Shown here one piece after another: positions 53,056-60,932 of a DNA stretch of 64,000 nt (position 1 is its first letter; each line of letters starts with the position of its first letter). A model generated the notes under the pieces. The model did not search any database, was not told where the DNA came from, and saw only the letters and a list, made by a program, of their open reading frames with translations. The stretch is from assembly GCF_003568865.1 (NCBI RefSeq), contig NZ_CP031115.1, positions 1,922,001 to 1,986,000 of the forward strand, read 5' to 3'. The stretch is from Rubrobacter indicoceani. Its GTDB lineage: Bacteria > Actinomycetota > Rubrobacteria > Rubrobacterales > Rubrobacteraceae. The translations under genes were made by a program, and so were the position numbers.

Positions 53056-53589
53056 GATTCGCACCTCCTTCTGTCTGCTCTTGGATCTTCTGCTTGCCCG
53101 TAATGCCCCTGAACCGGCCGGGTCCCTCTGCCCGCTGTGCCTCTCCCTGATACCCACCTCGCCTTCCCTGGTTAGCAAGAATTTTCTGACTCACCTTTCC
53201 CTCAGCAATGATCTCCCGAGGCACGAAACCTGTAATCGCTTAAATGGGCGATCTTTGTCTGGCCCAAATGCGCTAGCCGTACCCCCCCGGCGCCCTCACC
53301 CCACACCAGGCCCGTAATCCCGTTCCAAAGCGGAGATCCGGGCCTCGAAGGCCTCATTCGACCAGACCTCGAAGCTGCATCTCACCCTCTACCGCACGTG
53401 CAGGTTCAGCGTCTGGTAGAGGTTACGGGGTTAGTGAAAGGCGTGGTTGTCCGGGTGGTAGTCCATTTGGGTTAGTGATACTTGGCTCAAATACGCGATG
53501 TGCCGTCTGCCGGGGGCGGTTAGATTGGTTTGCAGGCGGGATCGTTCGGGTCTCGGAGGCGTAGACGGCATCAGAAGGAGGTGAGACAC
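53056..53589. other. Long divergent intergenic region between repeat protein and precursor peptide genes
   Basis: 534 bases with no supported gene. The side next to the repeat protein gives a leader of up to about 230 nt that may be structured: CCTCG/CGAGG arms enclose 53157-53225. The middle contains TGGGC/GCCCA arms near 53245-53270. An 8-bp hairpin (CCTCTACC at 53386-53393, GGTAGAGG at 53415-53422) and two GGGTTAGTGA boxes lie before the peptide gene. No standard -35/-10 pair was clear. Confidence 0.5.
53428..53478 (+). promoter_or_regulatory. Two GGGTTAGTGA direct repeats upstream of the precursor peptide gene
   Basis: GGGTTAGTGA occurs at 53428-53437 and 53469-53478, 41 bases (about four helical turns) apart, in the same orientation. 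GGGTTAGT is also found on the minus strand at 55645-55652 upstream of the 111-residue gene of the same island. They may be binding sites for a common activator, possibly the LuxR-type regulator nearby. Confidence 0.45.
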
Positions 53590-53808
53590 GTGGAGAAAGA
53601 ACGCACAGGTGGAACGGGTCTGAATAGGGAAGAGCTGGAGGCTCAGTCGGCCGGGTTGCTCCCCGATCGTCTGGAGATGAGGCATCGGCGGCACGGAAGG
53701 CGCAGGAGGGGCCGGGGGCTGGTCCTCGTTATCGTTGACGACGGCAACCAGTTCAACAACGGCATCTACTATCCGCCACCGTACTACACGCAGCCGCCGG
53801 CAGTATAG
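53590..53808 (+). CDS. Small putative ribosomal-peptide (RiPP-like) precursor
   Basis: Begins at GTG 53590, seven to nine bases after a near-perfect AAGGAGGTGA. The 72-residue product has a leader-like acidic helix (LNREELEAQSAGLLPDRLEM, residues 11-30), an Arg-rich block (RHRRHGRRRRGRG, 31-43), a hydrophobic stretch (LVLVIVDDG) and a Tyr/Pro/Asn-rich tail (NGIYYPPPYYTQPPAV). The LPDR-type leader, with a short variable tail, resembles small peptide precursors in actinobacteria. There is no signal peptide. A terminator follows, then a protease with a PqqD-like domain. Modification or cleavage is inferred, not shown. Confidence 0.6.
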   Translation: MEKERTGGTGLNREELEAQSAGLLPDRLEMRHRRHGRRRRGRGLVLVIVDDGNQFNNGIYYPPPYYTQPPAV

Positions 53809-53847
53809 GGTTTTGCGTGCATCACGCACGATGAGAGACGGGGCAGC

Positions 53848-53878
53848 GGGGATGGACTTTCGAGTCGTCCCCGTTTTT
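53848..53878 (+). terminator. UUCG-loop terminator between precursor peptide and protease genes
   Basis: GGGGA/TCCCC and GACT/AGTC form a stem with a small internal bulge closed by a TTCG tetraloop, followed by GTTTTTC. This intrinsic terminator lies between the peptide stop (53808) and protease start (53902). A small hairpin (GCGTG/CACGC, 53815-53827) precedes it. It would make the short peptide message more abundant than the protease message. Confidence 0.75.
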
Positions 53879-53901
53879 CGTGTCTCGAGAGGAACTGCAG
53901 A

Positions 53902-55218
53902 TTGACCGCCGCCAGAGAGACTGCCGACCACAAGAACGCATCGCAGGGGGTGAGGTTCGCGCCCGCAGAGGGTCTGGACTTCATCGGGGAGTATCGGGAC
54001 TCCGGGCTCGCCGATCCGCCGTATCTGGTGCGTCGGGCGGACGGTCAGGTCGTGCAGTTGTCGCGCCTGCTGTACCTGCTCGTCGGTTGTATGGACGGGT
54101 TCCGGGACGCAGAGGAGATCTCCGAGCGCGTGAGCCTTGAGTTCGGTCGCCGGGTGACGGCACAGAACGTCGAGTTTCTGGTAGAGAAAAAGCTTCTGTC
54201 TCTCGGTTTGCTCGCGGCGGGTGGCGGCTCCGACCTCGCGCCGCCGAGGCTGGACGCAGCGTTTCTCGGGTTGCGGTATCGCATCGGGCTGCTCTCCGCC
54301 GGTACTGTCTGGAAGGCGACGACCCCGTTTCTGTGGCTGTTTCGTCGCGGGGTGATGGTCGGGATGCTCGTCGCCCTGCTTGCGCTGGACGTGTGGGCGC
54401 TCGCGTTTCACGGTGTGCTCGAAGGGGTGCAGGAGATCCTTTACCAGCCGTCGCTGATCCTTGCTTTCGTGGCGATAGAGATGTTCGCGATGGCGTGGCA
54501 CGAGTGCGGCCACGCGGCGGCCTGTCGTTACGGCGGTGCGAAGCCGGGCGTGGTCGGGGTCGGGATCTACGTTATATGGTTTGTTTTCTACAGCGACGTG
54601 ACCGACTCTTACCGGCTCGATAAACGCGGACGGCTCAGAACCGACGCGGGCGGACTTTATTTCGACGCCATCTTCACGCTCGGCATAGCCGCAGCCTACT
54701 TCCTTACCGGCTTCGAGCCGTTGCTGATCCTCGCCCTTCTGAACCAGCTGAACGCCCTCGATGAGTTCTCGCCGTTTCTGCGCCTCGACGGCTACTACAT
54801 AATGAGCGACCTCACGGGTATCCCGGACCCTTTCAAGTACGTAAAGCCCGTCCTGCTCGGCCTGATACCGGGCCGCACCCCCGCACCGGAGGTCCGGGCC
54901 ATGAAACCCTGGGTTCGGAGGATCATAACGTTATGGGTGCTCTCGGTCGTCCCGGTGCTCTTCGTGGGGCTCGGGGTCTTGATCTTCTACGGGCCCTGGT
55001 TTCTTTCTAAGGCCTGGGATTCCCTGCGGGTTCAGCTGGCCGGGCTCTCCGAGGCGACTCGCGAGGGAACCGCCCCCGAGGTCTTGCTCGGCCTGCTGAA
55101 CGTGGCCGCGCTTCTCATTCCGGTGCTGGGCGGGACGCTGCTTTTGCTGGCCGTTTTCGGAGGAATTCTGAGAAGGGTGCGCCGTCGCCTGAACCGGAGC
55201 GGCTGCTCCACAGGCTGA
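53902..55218 (+). CDS. Membrane zinc metalloprotease (M50/site-2-like) with N-terminal PqqD-like domain
   Basis: Residues 35-105 resemble the PqqD/RRE winged-helix domain (QVVQLSRLLYLLVGCMDGFRDAEEI, VTAQNVEFLVEKKLLSLGLL), which in RiPP systems binds precursor leaders. Residues 140-438 form a multi-helix membrane protein with the zinc motif HECGH (200-204) and the second metal motif SPFLRLDGYYIMSD (Asp296), as in putative peptide zinc metalloproteases. The start is TTG 53902 with GAGAGG upstream. It lies 93 bases after the precursor gene on the same strand, past a terminator, and likely processes or exports that peptide. Confidence 0.8.
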   Translation: MTAARETADHKNASQGVRFAPAEGLDFIGEYRDSGLADPPYLVRRADGQVVQLSRLLYLLVGCMDGFRDAEEISERVSLEFGRRVTAQNVEFLVEKKLLSLGLLAAGGGSDLAPPRLDAAFLGLRYRIGLLSAGTVWKATTPFLWLFRRGVMVGMLVALLALDVWALAFHGVLEGVQEILYQPSLILAFVAIEMFAMAWHECGHAAACRYGGAKPGVVGVGIYVIWFVFYSDVTDSYRLDKRGRLRTDAGGLYFDAIFTLGIAAAYFLTGFEPLLILALLNQLNALDEFSPFLRLDGYYIMSDLTGIPDPFKYVKPVLLGLIPGRTPAPEVRAMKPWVRRIITLWVLSVVPVLFVGLGVLIFYGPWFLSKAWDSLRVQLAGLSEATREGTAPEVLLGLLNVAALLIPVLGGTLLLLAVFGGILRRVRRRLNRSGCSTG

Positions 55219-55259
55219 GCCGGCAACGATTCGCTGATCACTCTTTCGGAGCGCGAAGC

Positions 55260-55595
55260 TCAGCCTTCGAGCGCGAGCAGAGCCTCGTCCAGAACGCCGA
55301 GGATATCCGACACTTCGAGGTTCTGGATAATCCTTACCTCCCCGCCGAACCCGACCCGCGAAACAGGGCCGTCATCCGGGTGCAACTCAATCCAGAAAGG
55401 GACCGCAGACTCCATCGCCGGGGTGATGCGGTTGCAGATCACGAACTGCGGTCGCTGCTTTGTGATCTCGGCGTCGAGGTTCATCCAGTTGACCCTAATA
55501 ACCTCGATGTCCGGTCGCTCAAGCTCCACGATGCCGGCGATGGCCTCCTGGTACGATCTCCACTCGTTGGCTACTAGCAGCTTCGTAATGCACAT
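55260..55595 (-). CDS. 111-residue unknown protein, receiver-like fold suspected
   Basis: Function unknown. The alternating pattern (KLLVANEW, DIEVIRVNW, PQFVICNR, EVRIIQNL, ILGVLDEALLALEG) looks like a small alpha/beta response-regulator receiver, but the phospho-acceptor Asp and the conserved Lys are not in place. It could be a pseudo-receiver protein. It is convergent with the protease gene and downstream of the LuxR-type regulator. GGGTTAGT lies upstream at 55645-55652, shared with the precursor peptide promoter region. Confidence 0.6.
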   Translation of the reverse strand: MCITKLLVANEWRSYQEAIAGIVELERPDIEVIRVNWMNLDAEITKQRPQFVICNRITPAMESAVPFWIELHPDDGPVSRVGFGGEVRIIQNLEVSDILGVLDEALLALEG

Positions 55596-55678
55596 GCCTT
55601 ATAGTCTCATATTCGCAAAACCATATCATCCCTGACATGGACCAACTAACCCTAGCTCATTTGTATGAGGAACGCGCG

Positions 55679-55714
55679 AACCGGTTTTGTAACGGGTGTT
55701 ACGGACAACCGGTT
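55679..55714. promoter_or_regulatory. Nested palindrome AACCGGTT ... GTAAC/GTTAC ... AACCGGTT
   Basis: AACCGGTT at 55679-55686 and 55707-55714 flank GTAAC (55689-55693) and GTTAC (55698-55702) around GGGT. The whole element is symmetric and could form a cruciform or hairpin. It lies between the LuxR-type regulator (stop 55721) and the 111-aa gene and has no U tract, so an operator is more likely than a terminator. Confidence 0.55.
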
Positions 55715-55720
55715 CCTTTG

Positions 55721-56413
55721 CTAGAAGCTGATGAGACCGTGCCGGGCGACAAAGACCACGGCTTGGAGGCGAGAATGCACCCCGAGTTTGGTCAGGATGT
55801 TGACGATGTGGGTCCGTTCCGTTTCAAGGGCGATGTGGAACTTCTTTGCTATCTCCTTGCTGTCCAGTCCCTCGGCGAGCGCGCTCAGAATCTCCCGCTC
55901 CCGGGCGGTGAGCCGGGCGAAGGCCTTTTCTGCCTCGCGGTCGCCGTAGCGTTTCTTGCTCGCTATACGGAGCATCTCGATGATCTCCTGCGAAGAGAGC
56001 AGAGCCTCTCCGGCCCGGACGCTGCGTACCGAATCCACTATCCGGTCGAGGGCCACGGTCTTGTGTATGACCCCGGAGGCCCCGGCCTCTACCGCACGGG
56101 CGAAATCGTCCCGGTCGAGGCTCGCCGTGAGCACCAGAGTGCTTACGCCGCTCTCCGCCAGATGCCGGACGAGGTCTACCCCGTCGCCGTCCGGGAGCCC
56201 GAGGTCCACGACCGCGATGTCCACCACTTCGTCGTGCCGCTCTATCGCCTCCCTCGCCTCCGACATGCTCCCGACGTGGCACACCACCTCGAAGCCCGGC
56301 TCGGTGTCGAGGAAATAAGCCAGCGACTGGCGAAAGGAGATGTGATCCTCGACCAGCATGATCCCGGTCGCAGTGTCATCCTCGGTTTCTTCGCGCCGTT
56401 CCAGAGACATCAT
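55721..56413 (-). CDS. NarL/LuxR-family response regulator without adjacent kinase
   Basis: The receiver domain (residues 15-130) has GIMLVEDHISFRQSLAYFL, the phospho-acceptor Asp in VVDLGLPDGDGVDL, VLTASL and the conserved Lys in GVIHKTVALD. The LuxR helix-turn-helix (about residues 165-225) has LTAREREILSALAEGLDSKEIAKKF and HIVNILTKLGVHSRLQAV. ATG 56413 follows GGAGG by six bases. No histidine kinase is encoded nearby, so it may be an orphan or use a distant kinase. Its position suggests control of the peptide/protease island. Confidence 0.9.
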   Translation of the reverse strand: MMSLERREETEDDTATGIMLVEDHISFRQSLAYFLDTEPGFEVVCHVGSMSEAREAIERHDEVVDIAVVDLGLPDGDGVDLVRHLAESGVSTLVLTASLDRDDFARAVEAGASGVIHKTVALDRIVDSVRSVRAGEALLSSQEIIEMLRIASKKRYGDREAEKAFARLTAREREILSALAEGLDSKEIAKKFHIALETERTHIVNILTKLGVHSRLQAVVFVARHGLISF

Positions 56414-56577
56414 CTCTAACCTCCGATACAGGGAAATACCCTTTCCGACCCCGGGTTGTTACTCCAGCCCGCACATTACGCTGTAAACAGAGGTTCGGCA
56501 ACCGCCGCCTGGCATACTACCCCGGCTGCGTTTCGATACATCCAGCACGAGGGGCGCGCCCCGGGCACCTGTCCCTG

Positions 56578-56606
56578 GAGAGCGGAGATCCGAGATCTCC
56601 GCTCTC
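56578..56606. terminator. Perfect 13-bp inverted repeat downstream of the binding-protein gene
   Basis: GAGAGCGGAGATC (56578-56590) and GATCTCCGCTCTC (56594-56606) pair perfectly around CGA, 26 bases beyond the stop at 56632. The stem is very stable. The minus-strand tail has no U run, so this may terminate weakly or block 3' decay. Confidence 0.65.
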
Positions 56607-56631
56607 TGTTTCCGGGGCTTTTGAGGAAGGT

Positions 56632-58326
56632 CTAGCCGAGCGACCAGGCCTGGATGTTCCACGTCGGGGTGGCGAGGGTCGGGTTGTTCTCCGGGCCGTT
56701 GAGGTCTTCGCGGAAAGCGTAGATGCTCGGACGCTGGTAGAACGGTATGATCGGCACGTCCTCGGCGATGAGTTCCTGAGCCTGACGTAGGAGGTCACCG
56801 CGCTCTGCGACGTCTATCGTGGAGTCCGACTGCTCCAGCAGGTCCGTTACCTCCTGGTTGACGTAGCGCGGGTAGTTCTGACCGTCCGGAGCGACCTGGT
56901 TGGCCGAGAAAAGCGTGGTTATGGACGGGTCCGGCGTCGCGGACCACGCCCACTCGCCCATCTCGAAGTTCCCGCCCGGCAGCGAATCACCGAAGAACTG
57001 CTGAGCGGCTTCGTTCTGGATCTCGATGGTAAGCCCGAACTCGGCGAGCTGCTGCTGGACTATCTGCTGCAGTTGCTCGCGCAGCGCGTTCCCCGAGGTC
57101 GTCGAGAAGACGATGGTCTCCGGCGCACCGTCGGCGATGGCGCCTTCTATAAGCTCGCGGGCCTGATCCGCGTCGTAAGCGTACTGCTCCCACGCCGGGG
57201 TGTAGTAATCGTCGAGCTCCGGCACGATAACGCTGTCGAGAACCCGCGCGTTCCCCGGCAGGATGTTCTCGAGAACCTGCTGGCGGTCTATGCCGTAGGC
57301 GATGCCGCGCCGGAGGTCCACGTTGTCAATGACCTCGGTGTTGAAGTCTATGTGCTCCCACTCCGCCCCATAGGCGGTTGTAACGGTAACGCCTTGAAAC
57401 TCTTCGAGCCGCTCTATCAGCCCAATGTCCGGGGCCGGGTTGATGAAGTCCACCTCGCCGGAGTTCAACGCCGTTACAAGCGTGTTCGTATCGGTGATAA
57501 ACCGGAAGGTGATGGACTCGAAGCTCGACTCGTCGCCCCAGTAGTTGTCGTTCCTCACGAAGCGCATGCTCTGGCCCCGGTTCCACTCCTCGAAAACGTA
57601 CGGCCCACTCCCGACGACGTTGCTGTTGAAGAACTCGTTGAAGTTCTCGCCCTCAAGGATGTGGCGCGGGAGCAGGGGCTGGTTGTCCGCGAAGATATCC
57701 TGCCAGCGGGCGTCCGGCTCGGAGAAGACGATGCGCGCGGTCAGCTCGTCCGGCGTCTCGAAGGTGTCTATTTTGTCCCAGATCTCACGCGTGATGATCT
57801 GGTTGTCCTCGTTCATTACGGTTTCGTAGGTGAACTGCAGGTCCGCGCTCGTGAGCGGCTCTCCGTCAGACCACACGAGTCCTTCCTTGAGCGTTACCTC
57901 GATCGTGAACGGGTCTTCGCTCACTATCTCCGGCATCCCGTCCGACAGGTTCGGCGCGTAGGACAAATCCGGCTGGATCTGGAGTACCGAGTCCTGCGCC
58001 ACCGAGGTCATCACCTGCGTCGCAACGAGGTCGCCCCCGACGATGTAGGGGTTGAGGATGGCTGGTTCCTGATCCCAGCCGATAACGAGGTTGTTGCCCC
58101 GGTCCTGACTTCCGGCCCCGCCGCCTTCCTCCTCCGGCGAACTTCCGCCTTCACCACCGCCACCGCCGCAGCCCGCGACGCCGAGCAGCGAAGCCGCCGC
58201 AACGCCCATCCCGCCGACCTTCAGAAAGTCCCTGCGGCTGAAACCCGCAGCCCCCGCCGAAACGCTACCCTCCGGGCGCACCTCTGCGTTCAGTCCGGAA
58301 TCATCCCTGTCAGAAATACTCGACAA
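56632..58326 (-). CDS. Tat-exported family 5 ABC substrate-binding lipoprotein
   Basis: The N-terminus has the twin-arginine motif SRRDFLKVGG, a hydrophobic stretch and a lipobox ending GVAGC, then a Gly/Glu linker. The mature part has the oligopeptide/nickel-binding layout (LNPYIVGGDLVATQVMTSV, VWSDGEPLTSADLQFTYE, VVGSGPYVFEEWNRG, RGIAYGIDRQQVLENIL). It starts at TTG 58326 with AGGAGA upstream. No permease or ATPase gene is adjacent; it could feed the Opp permease encoded about 9 kb away, or be an orphan. Confidence 0.9.
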   Translation of the reverse strand: MSSISDRDDSGLNAEVRPEGSVSAGAAGFSRRDFLKVGGMGVAAASLLGVAGCGGGGGEGGSSPEEEGGGAGSQDRGNNLVIGWDQEPAILNPYIVGGDLVATQVMTSVAQDSVLQIQPDLSYAPNLSDGMPEIVSEDPFTIEVTLKEGLVWSDGEPLTSADLQFTYETVMNEDNQIITREIWDKIDTFETPDELTARIVFSEPDARWQDIFADNQPLLPRHILEGENFNEFFNSNVVGSGPYVFEEWNRGQSMRFVRNDNYWGDESSFESITFRFITDTNTLVTALNSGEVDFINPAPDIGLIERLEEFQGVTVTTAYGAEWEHIDFNTEVIDNVDLRRGIAYGIDRQQVLENILPGNARVLDSVIVPELDDYYTPAWEQYAYDADQARELIEGAIADGAPETIVFSTTSGNALREQLQQIVQQQLAEFGLTIEIQNEAAQQFFGDSLPGGNFEMGEWAWSATPDPSITTLFSANQVAPDGQNYPRYVNQEVTDLLEQSDSTIDVAERGDLLRQAQELIAEDVPIIPFYQRPSIYAFREDLNGPENNPTLATPTWNIQAWSLG

Positions 58327-58494
58327 TCCATTCTCCTCTCCTGAACCGGAACCGACTTTTCAGACAGCGGATAACCGGGACCCGGCATCTCTTCCTGACC
58401 CCCACCGCCCCTGCGGACCGATCCTCTGTAAGTAACCCCGACCGGCGGAAATAATGCCCCGGCAAGGGTTCTGATTTCTCCCGTTGGCACGATT

Positions 58495-59016
58495 CTAGCG
58501 GCATTCTCCGCCGTTTGCCGGAGTCGTGGCATCTCCCGCGCCGGACCACCCGCCGACCAGCTTCAGCGCGTGCTCGTTCGTCGCCTCCGTCGTCGCCCTC
58601 AGGAACCGCTCGATAACGTCTTTCTCCTCAGCAGAGAATCTGCCCTCGAGGGAGATCATCTCCTCCACATACGGCCAGAGGTTCTGCATCGAATCCTCCA
58701 CCCCCAGCCTCGTACACCGAACGAGATAGCTTCTCCGGTCCGCCGGATTTCTCACCCGCTCCACGTAACCCTTTCCTTCGAGGCGATCCACGAGCGTCGT
58801 AACCGCCCCCGCACTCATCGAAAGCCGCTCCCTGATCGCCCCCAGCGTCATCGGCCCGAACTGATGTACGTGGCCGAGCGCGGCAACCTCCGATACCTCC
58901 AGACCCATCCGTTTCGCAAGAGCCGCCGAATACCGCATCACCGACGACGAATGCTCCCGCATCATGTGCGCCAACCGCCCCTCGCCGATACCCTCCAGAC
59001 CCTCGCCACCCCTCAT
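58495..59016 (-). CDS. MarR-family transcriptional regulator
   Basis: A 173-residue winged-helix protein: SEVAALGHVHQFGPMTLGAIRERLSMSAGAVTTLVDRLEGKGYVERVRNPADRRSYLVRCT is present across the middle in the MarR order (helix-turn-helix then beta-wing; shown here only in part for length: LSMSAGAVTTLVDRL, ERVRNPADRRSYLV). ATG 59016 follows GGGGGAG. It is divergent from the TspO-like gene and ABC exporter, a common arrangement in which MarR represses an exporter and senses its substrate. Confidence 0.9.
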   Translation of the reverse strand: MRGGEGLEGIGEGRLAHMMREHSSSVMRYSAALAKRMGLEVSEVAALGHVHQFGPMTLGAIRERLSMSAGAVTTLVDRLEGKGYVERVRNPADRRSYLVRCTRLGVEDSMQNLWPYVEEMISLEGRFSAEEKDVIERFLRATTEATNEHALKLVGGWSGAGDATTPANGGECR

Positions 59017-59053
59017 CCCTGCTCCCCCGTAGAACGCTTGACAAACTTTTACT

Positions 59054-59082
59054 TTGACTATAAAACTATTTGACTGTATAAG
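59054..59082 (+). promoter_or_regulatory. Promoter of the TspO-like gene with TTTGACT direct repeats
   Basis: TTGACT (59054-59059) and TATAAG (59077-59082) are 17 bases apart, a strong sigma-70 promoter. TTTGACT occurs at 59053-59059 and again at 59069-59075, and the segment between contains a short palindrome (CTATAAAACTAT). These fall in the 90-base divergent region and are good candidates for the MarR operator. Confidence 0.6.
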
Positions 59083-59104
59083 CAGTTTAACGTGGAGGAA
59101 AAGC

Positions 59105-59896
59105 GTGGGCAAGGCGGCGGACGGTTTTCGGCGGGGAACGACGTTGTTCGGTGCGGTGTTTCAGGTTCTGGCTGGTTTTCTGATTCCGGTGGGGGCGTTT
59201 GCTTTGGGGGAGGCTTCGCTGATCATTCCGGCGGGCTGGGCGTTCGCCGTCTGGGGACCGATCTTTTCTCTGTGTGCAGTTTACGCTGTTTATCAGGCGT
59301 TGCCTTCAAATGGTCGTGATCCGCTTTTGCGTGCTATCGGCTGGCCCCTTGGCCTCGCCTTTGTCGGCAACGGGCTGTGGACTTTTCTGGTGCCGGTGCG
59401 TCAATCCGTTCTGCTTCAGGCAATCCTTTTTGCGATCCTGATCGCCGTGCTGGTGGCGTTCGTGCGGTTTGTACGCCTGGAGAGGATAAACCCCGGCGGT
59501 TTAGAGCGGTGGGTCGTGGGGCTTCCGGTCGGTCTGCTCGCGGGCTGGCTCACGGTTGCAAACGTCGTCAGCTTCAACGACCTGCTCGTGGGGTTCGGCG
59601 TTCTGGGAAACGGTCTGGTGGCCGCTTTCGTCGGAGCGGGTCTGCTCATCGTCGGGGCAGTCGTTGCAACGGTCGTGCTGAAGGCTGTTTCGCGGGGTCC
59701 GCTCCAGGCGACGGTTGCCTACGCCCTCGGGGTCGTGTGGGGGCTGTTCGGGGTTGTAGCAAACCAGTACGACGCCTCGCTCCTGACAAGCGGGGTCGCT
59801 GCTGTCTGTCTCGTTGTGCTGCTTTTTATGCTCCTCGGGGTGGTGGTGAGAAACCGTGCGATGCGCCCGGATTCCGGGGATGTGAGGGCTTTGTAG
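59105..59896 (+). CDS. TspO/MBR-like multi-helix membrane protein
   Basis: A 263-residue protein with seven to eight hydrophobic helices. The N-terminal half resembles TspO/MBR-related proteins (GWAFAVWGPIFSLCAVYAVYQAL, NGLWTFLVP, GLPVGLLAGWLTVANVV). It is longer than classic five-helix TspO. A ligand or signalling role is possible but not shown. GTG 59105 follows GGAGG by about six bases. It is followed by a DrrA/DrrB-type ABC exporter and is divergent from marR. Confidence 0.7.
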   Translation: MGKAADGFRRGTTLFGAVFQVLAGFLIPVGAFALGEASLIIPAGWAFAVWGPIFSLCAVYAVYQALPSNGRDPLLRAIGWPLGLAFVGNGLWTFLVPVRQSVLLQAILFAILIAVLVAFVRFVRLERINPGGLERWVVGLPVGLLAGWLTVANVVSFNDLLVGFGVLGNGLVAAFVGAGLLIVGAVVATVVLKAVSRGPLQATVAYALGVVWGLFGVVANQYDASLLTSGVAAVCLVVLLFMLLGVVVRNRAMRPDSGDVRAL

Positions 59897-59954
59897 GGAT
59901 CGTAACCTTTGGGGGTCGCGGGTCGCTGAAGTGTTATTCGAGTCGGGGGTGGAG

Positions 59955-60932
59955 ATGAGCAAGGCGGCGATATCGTCAGCGGGTCTGGTCAAGAAATTCG
60001 GTGAGAACGCGGCGGTTGCCGGCGTCGACCTCACCATACCGGAGGGAGAGATATACGGTTTTCTTGGGCCCAACGGTGCAGGCAAGACAACGACCGTGAG
60101 GATGCTTGTGACGCTCCTCAAGCCGAGTGCCGGGCGGGCGACGGTCGCCGGGCACGACATCGCCGGGGAGGCCGGTTCGGTCAGGCTCGCCATCGGGGTC
60201 GCGCTTCAGGAGGCCGCCCTTGACGGTAAGCAGACCGGCATCGAGATCCTCCGTCTTCAGGGTAGGCTCTACGGGCTGCGCCGCAAGGAGATAGACCGGC
60301 GCGTCTCGGAGCTGAAGGAGCTTATAGACATCGGGGATGCGCTCGGGGAGCGGGTCGGGAGCTACTCGGGCGGTATGAAACGCCGCCTCGACCTCGCAGC
60401 CGCGCTTGTCCACAACCCGAAGGTGCTTTTCCTTGACGAGCCGACTACCGGGCTGGACCCGGTGAGCCGCAATAAAGTCTGGGAGGAAGTCCGGCGGCTC
60501 AACGACGACCTCGGCATGACCATCTTTCTCACGACCCAGTATCTGGAGGAGGCGGATCAACTCGCAGACCGGGTCGGCATCATCGCGAAAGGAAAGATAG
60601 TCGCCGAAGGAACGCCGGGGGAGTTGAAGCGCGGGGTCGGGCGGGACCTCGTTATAGCGACGCTCAGAGGGCGGCCCGCCGGCGTTTTGGAGCGGCTCGA
60701 AAAACTGCCCGGTGTGGAGCGGGTGGACGCACGCGGCGACGAAGTCTACGTTGCCTCGCAGGACGGTTCGCGCATCGTCGGGGATGTAGCGGTCGCGCTC
60801 CGGGGGGCCGACGTAGAGGTCGAGCGGCTCACCCTCCGGACCCCGACCTTAGACGACGTGTTCCTTGAGGTGACCGGCAACCGCATGACCCCCGAAGAAG
60901 AGAGTACCGGCGACGAGGCGGAGGTGGCATGA
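59955..60932 (+). CDS. DrrA-type ABC exporter ATP-binding protein
   Basis: A 325-residue ATPase of the daunorubicin-resistance type. Walker A is GPNGAGKTTTVRMLV, signature YSGGMKRRLDLAAAL, Walker B VLFLDEPTTGLDPVSR and switch LTTQYLEEADQLADR. The C-terminal extension typical of DrrA (LTLRTPTLDDVFLEVTG) is present. The start is ATG 59955; a GTG two codons before cannot be excluded. It overlaps the permease gene (ATGA). Confidence 0.93.
   Translation: MSKAAISSAGLVKKFGENAAVAGVDLTIPEGEIYGFLGPNGAGKTTTVRMLVTLLKPSAGRATVAGHDIAGEAGSVRLAIGVALQEAALDGKQTGIEILRLQGRLYGLRRKEIDRRVSELKELIDIGDALGERVGSYSGGMKRRLDLAAALVHNPKVLFLDEPTTGLDPVSRNKVWEEVRRLNDDLGMTIFLTTQYLEEADQLADRVGIIAKGKIVAEGTPGELKRGVGRDLVIATLRGRPAGVLERLEKLPGVERVDARGDEVYVASQDGSRIVGDVAVALRGADVEVERLTLRTPTLDDVFLEVTGNRMTPEEESTGDEAEVA

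Noticed and set aside
53431-54513. 360-codon minus-strand frame over the protease gene
   Set aside because: It overlaps the M50 protease, which has zinc motifs and membrane helices. The product here is His/Arg/Pro-rich with no recognisable domain.
56459-56662. Small minus-strand frames between the LuxR regulator and the binding protein
   Set aside because: They cross the perfect inverted repeat and the end of the binding-protein gene and have no start signal.
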